Assembly (NCBI RefSeq): GCF_000718555.1
Contig: NZ_JOAN01000001.1
Location: forward strand, 186,001 to 250,000
Direction: 5' to 3'
DNA from: Micromonospora chokoriensis
GTDB taxonomy: Bacteria; Actinomycetota; Actinomycetes; Mycobacteriales; Micromonosporaceae
DNA length: 64,000 nucleotides
This document shows positions 36,088 through 44,850 of the stretch, piece by piece. The notes under the pieces were generated by a model, which was not told the DNA's origin, ran no database searches, and worked only from the letters and a program-made list of their open reading frames with translations. Each line of letters opens with the position of its first letter. The stretch's first letter is position 1. A program made the position numbers and the translations under genes.

Positions 36088-37047
36088 GTGACCGGCCTCG
36101 CAGGCGACGAGCGGCTCACTTCCACTCGGGGACGTGCATTGCATCAGCACCTCAAGAATCGACTGCTCGGCACCACTCTCGCACTGCTCACCACGGCCGG
36201 AGCCGGCGTGACGCTGCCGGCCGCTCCGGCCGAAGCGGCCGGGGTTCGGCCCGACCTGCGGATCGACCTGACCATGGTCAGTACCTCTGCAATGATCGCG
36301 TCCAACAAGACGGTCGCGGTCGTGCGGGCCGCCGTCGACAACATCGGCGCGGCCAGCGCGGCGGACGCCAGCATCGCCTTCAAGCTGCCGGCTGGCAGCT
36401 CGATCATCGGCGATCCGTCCTGGCAGTGCGACTACTCCACGTTCGTCTGCGTCAACACCTATGGGCCAGTGCCTGCGGGTGGGTCGGCGGAGCCGCTGGC
36501 CATCTACCTCGGCCTGCCGGCTGGCCCGGCAGGCACGGTCGCCACCATCGGGGCGACGGTCTCGACCAGCGCCCGCGAGGTGACCCGGACCAACAACACC
36601 GGCCAGGTCGAGGCCATGTACGCGCTGGCCCCCGAGCTCAGCCTGGTGCCTGGTGCGGATACCGGCGGGTGGACCGAGACCGACGTGCCGAACGAGGGCG
36701 GGCCGATCCAGTCGACGTTCACGGTCCGCAACACCGGCACGGCGGCCGCGCAGGATCTCCGCCTGGTCGTCGACCGACCGGCCAACGTGACGCTCGATGG
36801 TGAGCCGCTCGGCTCCGGTGTCTGGAGTTGCGATCTGGCATCGACCCCACTGGTCTGCACGGCCGACCCACTGGAGCCGGGGGCCACCGCCAGCATCACC
36901 ATCCCGATGCGGGCCGCGGCCGGTACGACCGACGAGCGTTTCGCCACGCACGGCCGGGTCACCACGTCCAGCGCGGAGTGGATGGTCAACTTGAACAACG
37001 AGGCGGACGTGCTGTACCGCTACGTCGGTCTGACGCCAACGGAGTAG
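36088..37047 (+). CDS. Secreted protein with DUF11-like beta-sandwich repeats
   Basis: The 319 residues have a signal peptide (LKNRLLGTTLALLTTAGAGV, then a likely APAEA-A cut). Two beta-sandwich units of about 120 residues follow, each with the CARDB/DUF11-type pattern of Asn-rich turns and one Cys pair (WQCDYSTFVC; WSCDLASTPLVC). No enzymatic motif is seen. It is probably an extracellular or wall-associated structural protein. The GTG at 36088 is tentative, and an in-frame TTG near 36139 would give a shorter signal peptide. Confidence 0.7.
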   Translation: MTGLAGDERLTSTRGRALHQHLKNRLLGTTLALLTTAGAGVTLPAAPAEAAGVRPDLRIDLTMVSTSAMIASNKTVAVVRAAVDNIGAASAADASIAFKLPAGSSIIGDPSWQCDYSTFVCVNTYGPVPAGGSAEPLAIYLGLPAGPAGTVATIGATVSTSAREVTRTNNTGQVEAMYALAPELSLVPGADTGGWTETDVPNEGGPIQSTFTVRNTGTAAAQDLRLVVDRPANVTLDGEPLGSGVWSCDLASTPLVCTADPLEPGATASITIPMRAAAGTTDERFATHGRVTTSSAEWMVNLNNEADVLYRYVGLTPTE

Positions 37048-37092
37048 GTCAGGGGCCGGGCTCCGGTCCCCACTCGGGCTCCGGAGCTCGGC

Positions 37093-37584
37093 CTACTTGA
37101 GGATGAGCCGGTTGGTCTGCTCGAAGACGTCCAGGTCGGCCAGGGTCTCGACGACCGAGGTGGAGAGTGGGGCGGGGAGCCGGTCGCGGGGGAAGAAGCC
37201 GGCGTCGGTGGTCTCGTCGGTGACCCGGGTCAGCTGCCCGTCCCACTCCTCGACCTTGAACGCGGTCGTGAACACCTGGTACGTGTGCCCGTACATGTTG
37301 GTGCTCGTCCGGTCCGGGCCGGTGTAGAGGGCGAACGCGCAGACCCGTAGCGCGCGCAGCCCGGTCTCCTCGCGGACCTCGCGGACCGCGCAGTCGGCGA
37401 TCGACTCGCCCAGTTCCATCGCGCCGGCCGGCATGGCCCACTGGCCGTTGTCCGAGCGTTTGATCAGCAGAATGCGTCCGGCGTCGTCGTTGACCACGGC
37501 ACGGGCGCCGACGAACATCAGCGTCCGGTCCCCGGCGAGCGCGCGCAACTGCCCTACGTACGAGTCGGCCCAGGAGATGCTCAC
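37093..37584 (-). CDS. NUDIX hydrolase
   Basis: A 163-residue NUDIX protein. The 23-residue box reads GAMELGESIADCAVREVREE followed by TGL, with all Glu ligands for metal present, preceded by ILLIKRSDNGQWAMPAG. The substrate is a nucleoside-diphosphate-linked compound of unknown identity. GTG at 37584 is preferred. A TTG nine bases upstream is in frame. It diverges from the acyl-CoA ligase gene over 56 bases. Confidence 0.88.
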   Translation of the reverse strand: MSISWADSYVGQLRALAGDRTLMFVGARAVVNDDAGRILLIKRSDNGQWAMPAGAMELGESIADCAVREVREETGLRALRVCAFALYTGPDRTSTNMYGHTYQVFTTAFKVEEWDGQLTRVTDETTDAGFFPRDRLPAPLSTSVVETLADLDVFEQTNRLILK

Positions 37585-37628
37585 CTGCGCCAACTTACGG
37601 GGGTTCCCAACGTGTGACCGCCGACACT

Positions 37629-37634
37629 AGCTTG
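37629..37634 (+). promoter_or_regulatory. -10 box suggesting a leaderless acyl-CoA ligase transcript
   Basis: TAGCTT ends six bases before the ATG at 37641, and no ribosome binding site precedes that ATG. Transcription would begin at or next to the start codon. No clear -35 hexamer is seen. Confidence 0.35.
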
Positions 37635-37640
37635 TTACCC

Positions 37641-39290
37641 ATGCGTAGCACGATGATGGACGCTCCCCTGCAGATCTCCCGGATCCTCGACCACGGGGCA
37701 GGGGTGCACGGCACGGCCGAGGTGGTCACCTGGACGGGCGCCGAACCCCGCCGGATGACGTACGCCGAGGTGGGCCGTGCCGCCGCCCGGCTGGCACACG
37801 CGCTGCGCGACGAGTGTGGGGTGACCGGCGACGAGCGGGTCGCCACCTTCATGTGGAACAACAACGAGCACCTGGTGGCCTACTTCGCGGTGCCGAGCAT
37901 GGGTGCGGTGTTGCACACGCTCAACATCCGGCTCTTCCCGGACCAGGTCGTCTACATCGCCAATCACGCGCAGGACCGGGTGGTGCTCGTCGACAGCACG
38001 CTCATTCCGCTGCTGGCCCGGGTGATCGGTGAGCTGACCACGGTGCGGCACGTCGTGGTGGTCGGCGGCGGTGACCCGGCGCCGCTGGTGGCGGCTGCCG
38101 GCGACCGGATCACTGTGCACCACTGGGACGCGCTGCTCGCCGACCGGCCCGACACGTACGACTGGCCCGAGGTCGACGAGCGCGACGCCGCAGCGCTCTG
38201 CTACACCTCGGGCACCACCGGCAACCCGAAGGGCGTGGCCTACTCGCACCGGTCGATCTATCTGCACTCGTTGCAGGTCTGCATGCCGGAGGGTTTCGGT
38301 CTCGGACCGACCGACCGGGAGTTGGCCATCGTGCCGATGTTCCACGCCATGTCCTGGGGCCTGCCGTACGCGGCCTTCCTCTCCGGCGCGTCGCTGATCA
38401 TGCCGGACCGGTTCCTCCAGGCCGCGCCGATCGCCGAGATGATCGCCGCCGAGCGGCCCACCCTGGCCGGGGCGGTGCCGACAATCTGGACCGACCTGCT
38501 GGCCTACCTGGACGCCCACGACGTGGACACCTCCTCGCTCGGCGAGGTGATCGTCGGCGGCTCGGCGTGCCCGCCGGCGCTGATGCACGCCTTTGACGAG
38601 CGGCACGGGATCGACGTCATCCACGCCTGGGGGATGACCGAGATGTCCCCACTGGGGTCGGTCTCGCGTCCGCCTGCCGGTGCGAGCGGTGCGCAGGCGT
38701 GGCGCTACCGCTACACCCAGGGGCGGGTGCCGGCGGGCGTGCAGGCGCGGATCGTCGGCCCGTCGGGCGAGCCGATGCCCGCCGATGGCAAGGCCGTGGG
38801 CGAGCTGGAGGTCCGTGGGCCGTGGGTGACCGCTCGGTACGTCGGTGACGACACCCCGGACGAGGAGAAGTTCCGCGACGGCTGGCTGCGTACCGGTGAC
38901 GTGGGCACCCTCTCGCCGGACGGGTACATCACGCTTACCGACCGCGCCAAGGACGTGATCAAGTCCGGGGGTGAGTGGATCTCGTCGGTGGAGCTGGAGA
39001 ACGCGCTGATGGCCCACCCGGCGGTGTTGGAGGCGTGCGTGGTGGGTGTCCCGGACGAGCGGTGGGACGAACGGCCGCTGGCGACAGTGGTGGTCCGGGA
39101 GGGCGCCGCGGTGACCGCCGAGGAGCTGCGGGACTTCCTGGCCAGCTCGGTGGCGCGCTGGCAGTTGCCCGAGCGCTGGGCGTTCATCGACACGGTGCCG
39201 AAGACAAGCGTGGGCAAGTTCGACAAGAAGGTCGTCCGTTCGCGGTACGCAGGGGGCGAGCTGACTGTCCAAGAGCTGACTGCCCCGTAA
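37641..39290 (+). CDS. Long-chain fatty-acid-CoA ligase (AMP-forming)
   Basis: The 549 residues carry the adenylation motifs in order: YTSGTTGNPKGVAYSH (about 187-202), a middle AWGMTEMSP (about 331-339), and DRAKDVIKSGGEWISSVELE near 435, with the C-terminal catalytic Lys in TSVGKFDKK. It activates a medium or long-chain fatty acid to the acyl-CoA. The gene stands alone, with a terminator behind it. The ATG at 37641 is preferred to one at 37614. Confidence 0.92.
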   Translation: MRSTMMDAPLQISRILDHGAGVHGTAEVVTWTGAEPRRMTYAEVGRAAARLAHALRDECGVTGDERVATFMWNNNEHLVAYFAVPSMGAVLHTLNIRLFPDQVVYIANHAQDRVVLVDSTLIPLLARVIGELTTVRHVVVVGGGDPAPLVAAAGDRITVHHWDALLADRPDTYDWPEVDERDAAALCYTSGTTGNPKGVAYSHRSIYLHSLQVCMPEGFGLGPTDRELAIVPMFHAMSWGLPYAAFLSGASLIMPDRFLQAAPIAEMIAAERPTLAGAVPTIWTDLLAYLDAHDVDTSSLGEVIVGGSACPPALMHAFDERHGIDVIHAWGMTEMSPLGSVSRPPAGASGAQAWRYRYTQGRVPAGVQARIVGPSGEPMPADGKAVGELEVRGPWVTARYVGDDTPDEEKFRDGWLRTGDVGTLSPDGYITLTDRAKDVIKSGGEWISSVELENALMAHPAVLEACVVGVPDERWDERPLATVVVREGAAVTAEELRDFLASSVARWQLPERWAFIDTVPKTSVGKFDKKVVRSRYAGGELTVQELTAP

Positions 39291-39340
39291 CGTTTTCCCC
39301 GGCACTGTCGCCTATTGGGCGGATGAACAACCCTCCCCAG

Positions 39341-39377
39341 GGGCGGCCCCGGCGTTCGCACCGCGCCGGGGCCGCCC
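39341..39377. terminator. Terminator between the acyl-CoA ligase and quinone oxidoreductase genes
   Basis: Perfect 14-base arms GGGCGGCCCCGGCG (39341-39354) and complement (39364-39377) enclose a nine-base loop, between convergent genes. Confidence 0.8.
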
Positions 39378-39467
39378 GTTCCACGCGGGGTGACCCGCAC
39401 TGTCATTGTTGCGAAAGTTGTTCGCTTCTGTCCGGCCGACGGGGAAATCGGGTGGTCAGCGACCCAA

Positions 39468-40478
39468 TCAGGCGTCGCTGGTGGTGACGAGCACCTTGCC
39501 CACCGTCGAGTCCTCCACCGCCTGGTGCGCCGCAGCGGCCTCGGCCAGGGGGTAGTAGTGCAGCGGCAGGCCGGCGTCCGCGCCGACCCGGATGCCGCCC
39601 TGGCTGGCCGCCGCCGCCACGTCCTTCACGCCCTGCGCCTTTGCCGCCTTCGGCTCCGTGTAGACCAGCACGAATTGCCAGCGGGCGTTCGGCACCATCA
39701 TCGCCCGGATCGGGATGCTCACCTCACCCCCACCGTCGTCGGCGTACATGCAGACCGCGCCGCCGTGCCGCAGCACCTGTACGTCGACCGAGGCGTTGCG
39801 GGCGGGGGAGACCTCGACGATCGTGTGTACGCCGTCGGGGGCGATCTTGCGGACCTCCTCGACCACGTCCTGCTCCCGATAGTTGATCACGTAGGACGCG
39901 CCGGCCCACGCCGCGAGCTGCGCCTTCTCCGCGCTGCTCACCGTGGCGATCACCGTGGCGTCGGCCCAACGGGCGAGCTGGATCGCGGCGTTGCCGACCG
40001 CGCCAGCGCCGCCCTGCACCAGCACGGTGTGATCCGCCAACGCGCCGGCCCGCAGCGTGTCCGGCATGAACTCGCCAGCGGTCAGACAGCGGTGTGCGGT
40101 GAGGAACGGGATGCCCAGGGCGGCGCCCAGCTCGAACGCGGCGTCGCCGAGGCGTACCGCCTGCCGGACCGGCACCAGCGTGTATTCCGCAGTGGTGCCC
40201 CACGGTCGCTGCCAGGCGGCCTCCCAGAGCCACACCCGCTCACCGATCAGATCCGGGTCGACCCCCGCGCCGGCCGCCTCCACCACCCCCGCGCCGTCCT
40301 GCCCGGGAATCTGCCACCCGTCCGGTGGGGAGTTGCGGCGGGACTTCCAGTCGGTCGGGTTCACCCCCGCGACCGCCATCCGCACCAGAACCTCGCCCGC
40401 ACCCGGCTCCGGCACCGGCCGGTCGACCAGTCGCAGCACCGAAGGGTCGCCGGTGCGCTCGTACACGATGGCTCTCAT
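39468..40478 (-). CDS. NADPH:quinone oxidoreductase-like MDR protein
   Basis: A 336-residue medium-chain dehydrogenase/reductase without the structural zinc Cys residues. GVNPTDWKSR begins the substrate domain, and VQGGAGAVGNAAIQLARW (about 150-168) is the NADP-binding motif of quinone oxidoreductases. It reduces quinones or enones with NADPH. The ATG is followed by a normal quinone oxidoreductase N terminus. It ends beside the converging ligase terminator. Confidence 0.9.
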   Translation of the reverse strand: MRAIVYERTGDPSVLRLVDRPVPEPGAGEVLVRMAVAGVNPTDWKSRRNSPPDGWQIPGQDGAGVVEAAGAGVDPDLIGERVWLWEAAWQRPWGTTAEYTLVPVRQAVRLGDAAFELGAALGIPFLTAHRCLTAGEFMPDTLRAGALADHTVLVQGGAGAVGNAAIQLARWADATVIATVSSAEKAQLAAWAGASYVINYREQDVVEEVRKIAPDGVHTIVEVSPARNASVDVQVLRHGGAVCMYADDGGGEVSIPIRAMMVPNARWQFVLVYTEPKAAKAQGVKDVAAAASQGGIRVGADAGLPLHYYPLAEAAAAHQAVEDSTVGKVLVTTSDA

Positions 40479-40506
40479 CCGTGGTCTCTACCCCGCTCGG
40501 CTCTCG

Positions 40507-41160
40507 TCAACCCAGCTCGTCCACCAGCTCGGGGGTCAGCTCACCGATCGCGTCCAGCGTCACCACTGCGAGCCCGGCGGCGTCCGGATCGAGCGGGTAC
40601 GAGCCGTGCGGCACCGCCACCACCCGCATCCCCGCCGCCGCCGCGGAGCGCACCCCGTTGGACGAGTCCTCCACTGCCACACAGCGGGTCGGGTCGACCC
40701 CGAGGCGCTGCGCGACGCTCAGGTACACGTCCGGTGCGGGCTTGCCCCGCTCGGTCTGCTCGGTGGAGAGGGTCGCGCCGAACGCGTCGGTCAGGCCGGT
40801 GGCGGCCAGCGCCGCCTCGATCAGCCGGGTCGGCGACGAACTGGCCAACCCGAGCGGCCACCGCGCGGCCAGCCGGCGGACGACCTGGTCGGCGCCGTCG
40901 ATGAGGGGTACGTGGTCCCGGTAGCGTCGGGTCATCTCCTCGACCACCTCGACGGCGACCTGCTCGGCGGTGCGGCCGACGCCCAGCTCACCGCTGAGGT
41001 AGTGGGCCCACTCGCCGGTGCTCATCCCCATCAGTCGGCGTTGGGTGTCCGGTTGCCACGTTCCGCCGTGCGCCGCCACGTACGCCCGGCGGACCTCCTC
41101 CCACACCGGTTCGGAATCCACGATCACGCCGTCCAGGTCGAAGACCACCGCATCCGTCAC
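40507..41160 (-). CDS. HAD-family phosphatase (beta-phosphoglucomutase-like)
   Basis: The 217 residues open with FDLDGVIVDSEP (nucleophile Asp8, acid Asp10). LASSSPTRL is motif II and KPAPDVYL with EDSSNGVRSA motifs III-IV. It has the cap type I arrangement of beta-phosphoglucomutase/2-deoxyglucose-6-phosphate phosphatase. The substrate is a sugar phosphate by analogy. The GTG at 41160 is chosen; the longer open frame upstream is the shadow of the next gene. 32 bases separate it from that gene, so the two may be co-transcribed. Confidence 0.9.
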   Translation of the reverse strand: MTDAVVFDLDGVIVDSEPVWEEVRRAYVAAHGGTWQPDTQRRLMGMSTGEWAHYLSGELGVGRTAEQVAVEVVEEMTRRYRDHVPLIDGADQVVRRLAARWPLGLASSSPTRLIEAALAATGLTDAFGATLSTEQTERGKPAPDVYLSVAQRLGVDPTRCVAVEDSSNGVRSAAAAGMRVVAVPHGSYPLDPDAAGLAVVTLDAIGELTPELVDELG

Positions 41161-41192
41161 GGGCCCATCCTGCCCGACCGGTGGGTGCCCAG

Positions 41193-42059
41193 TCAGCCGG
41201 GCAGCGCGGGCAGGCCGAGCGGGCTGTCCGCGGGGAGCAAGGTGTGGCCGGACCGGGCGATCGGCTCCAGCAGCTCCCGGATCCGGTCGGTGTCGTCGGG
41301 GCCGAGCGTCTGCCACGGGTGCGCGGCGGCCCGGTCCGTGGCGTCCTCGACGGCCTGGAACGCGGCCCGGGAGTCTTCGGTGACCGCGCCGTCCCCGGTC
41401 AGCCAGCCCCGCTGCGTGAGTCGTTCGCGGGCGGCGTGCCACTGCTCCTCGGACCAGCCCCGGCCCAGCACGTACTGCGGCGGCGAAGCGTCCAGCACGG
41501 CTCGCCAGGTAAGCGTCTCCACCGGGTCCAGCCCGGCGGCCACCAGCGCCGCCACGTGCCCGTCGCCCCGGTGCTCGCGCAGCGTGGTGGCGGCCTGCCA
41601 GAGCCGAGCCAGCGGGTATTCCCCGATCGGGAGCGCCGCGTTGGCCGCGCTGAGCACCCGGCCGGCGGTCTGCGCGGCCGAGGCGGCCCGCTCCAGCAGG
41701 GCGGCGGCCTCCGCCAGGTGTGACTCGGGCAGCTCGTAGGTCAGCTCGGCGAGCGCCTGCACGGCACCGGTCAGGCGGGCGCGCAGCGCCTCCTGCGGGG
41801 AGGCCAGCTGCCACACCGACGGCAGCGCGCGGGCCACCATCGGCGGCGCGAAGTTGAAGAAGGCGGCGACCACCGGGGCCGCCTCGGTGGCTCCCAGCGG
41901 CGCGGCCCGGCCGGCGAAGTAACCACGCCAGTAGCCGCGCAGCCCCACCGCCTCGTACGCGGCACGGGCCCGGGGGTGCAGGTAGGTGACCGCGTGCACC
42001 GGCTCGAAGTACGCCCACATCGACCGGGCGGTCCGCCCAGGCTCGTCCAGCGCCGTCAC
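41193..42059 (-). CDS. SCO6745-like conserved protein
   Basis: A 288-residue protein that starts RTARSMWAYFEPVHAVTYLH, the recognisable N terminus of a family named after Streptomyces SCO6745. It is helical with several WxxA-type segments and no metal or nucleotide motifs visible. The function is unknown, and a winged-helix-like fold is possible. The GTG at 42059 is preferred over 42065 because GGAGG lies five bases before it. Confidence 0.78.
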   Translation of the reverse strand: MTALDEPGRTARSMWAYFEPVHAVTYLHPRARAAYEAVGLRGYWRGYFAGRAAPLGATEAAPVVAAFFNFAPPMVARALPSVWQLASPQEALRARLTGAVQALAELTYELPESHLAEAAALLERAASAAQTAGRVLSAANAALPIGEYPLARLWQAATTLREHRGDGHVAALVAAGLDPVETLTWRAVLDASPPQYVLGRGWSEEQWHAARERLTQRGWLTGDGAVTEDSRAAFQAVEDATDRAAAHPWQTLGPDDTDRIRELLEPIARSGHTLLPADSPLGLPALPG

Positions 42060-42089
42060 ATGCACCTCCGCGTCCCGTTTCGGATGCTC

Positions 42090-42115
42090 ACCCCGGGCGG
42101 CGAACCGCCCGGGGT
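42090..42115 (-). terminator. Terminator after the FKBP gene
   Basis: ACCCCGGGCGG and its complement pair over a CGAA tetraloop, in the 149-base gap between the FKBP stop and the next minus-strand gene. Confidence 0.75.
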
Positions 42116-42208
42116 GACGCCGAACCTACTGCCGCTGGGTGACGGGCCGGAAGCCCCATGTGAACAACTCCATCGCGACCCGGCGGCAACCGGGACGACC
42201 CGGACAGG

Positions 42209-42880
42209 TCACTGGGCGGCGAGGACGTCCACCACGAAGCGCAGCGGGCCGGTCGGACGTCCACCGGCGGCGGCCGGGTCGTTGCCGTACCCCAACTCGC
42301 CCGGGATGTCGAGCTGCACCCGGCTGCCCACGGTCACGCCGACCAGGCCCTGGTCCCAACCGGGGATGACCTGACCCACGCCGATTGGGAAGGTGGCCGG
42401 CTGCCCGCTGCTCCAGGAGGAGTCGAACTCCTTGCCGTCCTTGTAGAACACCCCCACGTAGTTGGTGGTGATGTTCTGGCCCTTCTGCACGGCCGGGCCG
42501 GTGCCCTTGATCAGCGGGGTGACGGTGAGCTTCTTGAGCTCACCCGTGCCCGCCTTCACCTCCGGCTTGCTGCCCAGCGCCGGGTCGGCGCCGGCCGGCA
42601 GCTGCGGAGCGGGCGGTGCGGCGGCCTCGTCGGGGGCCCCGGCAGAGGCGGACGGGGTGGCGTCGGCCTGGTTCGCGGGCTTGTCCTTACCTCCGCCGAT
42701 CGTCACGAAGACGGCGATCAGCGTCGCGGCCACGGCGACGGCGGCGAGGCTGCTGATCACCGCGTTGCGCTTCCGCTTCCGGTCGGCGGCCTGCTTCGCC
42801 GCCAACTGGGCGGCCAGGCGGCGCCCCGACTTGGTTGCCGGGCTCTGGTCCGGGCCCGTCTGCTGCGTCCGCTCGCTCAC
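42209..42880 (-). CDS. FKBP-type peptidyl-prolyl cis-trans isomerase, membrane-anchored
   Basis: A 223-residue protein with a charged N terminus, one membrane segment at about 41-61 (VISSLAAVAVAATLIAVFVT) and an Ala/Pro-rich linker. The FKBP domain covers about 115-223: TTNYVGVFYKDGKEFDSSW, PATFPIGVGQVIPGWDQGL and PGELGYGNDPA. The domain faces the outside of the cell and helps fold exported proteins. The GTG at 42880 follows AGGGAG. Confidence 0.93.
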   Translation of the reverse strand: MSERTQQTGPDQSPATKSGRRLAAQLAAKQAADRKRKRNAVISSLAAVAVAATLIAVFVTIGGGKDKPANQADATPSASAGAPDEAAAPPAPQLPAGADPALGSKPEVKAGTGELKKLTVTPLIKGTGPAVQKGQNITTNYVGVFYKDGKEFDSSWSSGQPATFPIGVGQVIPGWDQGLVGVTVGSRVQLDIPGELGYGNDPAAAGGRPTGPLRFVVDVLAAQ

Positions 42881-43026
42881 GTCGTCGACTCCCTGCTGCG
42901 AAGTGTGGCCGGCACCCGGTGCCGGGGGGAAAGCCGACGCACACGGTACCCGCACCGCGGCCTACCGTGCCCGCTGCGTTTGCCTCGGATCGCCCAGCAC
43001 GACAGTTCGAGGGCTTTCTCGGGCAG

Positions 43027-43665
43027 TTATTCGGGGACGACCATGAAGTCGGTCACGAACGAGGTGACCCGGCCGTCGGCGGCACGCCCGATCCAGGTGC
43101 CGTAGCAGCCGTCGCCCCAACCGGTGGTCACGGTGACGACGTTGGCGCCGCTGGCCTCGTCCAAAACAGCGGTGATCAGCCCCGGGACCGGGGACGAGTG
43201 CAGATCGGCGGGGATGAAGACCTCCTCGACCCGCTCCTCGTCCCACCCCTCCAGGATGGCGAGCGCCGTCGGGTCGGCGAGGGTGCCGGTGCCGGCGTCT
43301 ACCCCGTACCCGAAGTAGTCGTCCGCGCCGAGCGTGGCGACGTCCTGGTCGCCCGCCACGGCCAGCTCCCAGCGGGTGGTCGGCTCGTCGGAGATCACCA
43401 GCTGAAACGCGGCCACCCGCCGGTCCACCTCGGCGTCCTCCCGGAGCACCACGGCCACCCAGGCGCGGGCGGCGTACCGCCCCGGCGGCACCGTGACCGT
43501 GAACGGCTCGGCCTCCGGGCAGACCAGCGGGTCACACCCGACCACCTGGCCGGTGGGCAGCACGACGTCGCCCGCCGGGTGGGCCTCGATCAGGTACCCG
43601 CCGTGCTGGTCGGTGAAACGGGCGCCGGACGTCAACAACCGGTCCAGATCAGGGGTGTACGGCAT
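43027..43665 (-). CDS. DUF4241-like protein
   Basis: The 212-residue product has the pattern of DUF4241, with PFTVTVPPGRYAARAWVAV and GWGDGCYGTWIGRAADG at the ends. This family of unknown function is widespread in actinomycetes. There is no signal peptide. GGAGGAG precedes the ATG. Next gene on the same strand (upstream) is Ku, 73 bases away. Confidence 0.75.
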   Translation of the reverse strand: MPYTPDLDRLLTSGARFTDQHGGYLIEAHPAGDVVLPTGQVVGCDPLVCPEAEPFTVTVPPGRYAARAWVAVVLREDAEVDRRVAAFQLVISDEPTTRWELAVAGDQDVATLGADDYFGYGVDAGTGTLADPTALAILEGWDEERVEEVFIPADLHSSPVPGLITAVLDEASGANVVTVTTGWGDGCYGTWIGRAADGRVTSFVTDFMVVPE

Positions 43666-43738
43666 GAGGGCTCCTCCGGTGGCCAGCGGCCGGCGGAGCG
43701 TACCCAACCCGGCGGACACCGCCGTCGCTGCCGTACGG

Positions 43739-44764
43739 TCAGGCGCTCTTGCGGGGTGCGGTCTTGCGCGCGGCCGTCTTCTTTGCCGGCTCGGCCTTCT
43801 TCGCGGGGGTCTTCTTGGCCGCGGTCTTCTTCGCCGGCTCCGCCGCCTTCTTCTCGGCCGTCTTCTTCGCCGCGGTTTTCTTCGCGGGTGCCTTGGCGGC
43901 CTTCTTCTCGGCTGCCTTCTGCGCGGACCGGGCCGACGAGATGGGCGTCGGCTCGCCACCACCGCCACCACGGGCGGGCTGCTCGCCCCGAGCCGCCTTG
44001 GCGCGTTCCACTGAGGCCTTCAACGCCGCCATCAGGTCTACCGCGGCGGCCGGGGCCTCCTCGATCTCCTCCGGCTGGACGACCTCCCGACCCTCCACCT
44101 TGGCGTCGATGACCTCCTGCAACGCCGCCCGGTAGTCGTCGGTGAAGACGTCCGGCTCGAACTCGCCGGTCATCGAGTCGATCAGGGAGCTGGCCATGGC
44201 CAGCTCCGGCGGGCGCACCTTGAGGTCCTCGTCGAGGAAACCAAAATCGGGGGTACGGATCTCGTCTGGCCAGAGCATGGTGTTGAGCAGCAGCACCCCC
44301 TCGCGGACCCGCAACGTGGCCAACTGCTCCCGCTGGCGCAACGCCACCTTGACGATGGCCACCCGCTCCGAGTCGATAAGCGCGTCGCGCAGCAGCACGT
44401 ACGGCTTGGTCGCCGCGCCCTCCGGTTCGAGGAAGTACGCCTTGTTGTAGAGGATCGGGTCGACCTGCTCGGCCGGCACGAACTCCAGCACGTCGATGGC
44501 ACGGGAGCTGGTCAGCGGCAGGTCGGCGAAGTCCTCGTCGGTGAGGATCACCATCTCGCCGCCGCCGATGTCGTAGCCCTTGGCGATGTCGTCGTAGGTG
44601 ACCTCCTCGCCGCAGACCGAGCAGGTGCGCTTGTAGCGGATCCGGCCGCCGTCCTCGCGGTGCACCTGGTGGAACCGAATGTCCTTCTCCTCGGTCGCGG
44701 AGTAGAGCTTCACCCCGATCGAGACGAGCCCGAACGACACGGCTCCCTTCCAGATGGCACGCAT
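43739..44764 (-). CDS. ku: Ku protein for non-homologous end joining
   Basis: A 341-residue bacterial Ku homodimer subunit that binds DNA ends and recruits LigD. The core domain begins AIWKGAVSFGLVSIGVKLYS and ends near residue 255. A C-terminal tail of about 60 residues is made of AKK/PAKK units, as in DNA-binding Lys tails of mycobacterial Ku, and resembles the topA tail at the other end of the window. The ATG at 44764 follows GGAAGGGAG. It is divergent from the two-gene ligD over 86 bases. Confidence 0.95.
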   Translation of the reverse strand: MRAIWKGAVSFGLVSIGVKLYSATEEKDIRFHQVHREDGGRIRYKRTCSVCGEEVTYDDIAKGYDIGGGEMVILTDEDFADLPLTSSRAIDVLEFVPAEQVDPILYNKAYFLEPEGAATKPYVLLRDALIDSERVAIVKVALRQREQLATLRVREGVLLLNTMLWPDEIRTPDFGFLDEDLKVRPPELAMASSLIDSMTGEFEPDVFTDDYRAALQEVIDAKVEGREVVQPEEIEEAPAAAVDLMAALKASVERAKAARGEQPARGGGGGEPTPISSARSAQKAAEKKAAKAPAKKTAAKKTAEKKAAEPAKKTAAKKTPAKKAEPAKKTAARKTAPRKSA

Positions 44765-44850
44765 CCTGCGGCTCCCTTCCCCGGTATCGACCATGCTCGC
44801 ATCCGTTAGAACCGGACGCGAGGTGTTCGGCCTGCTACTACAGTCGGGTC

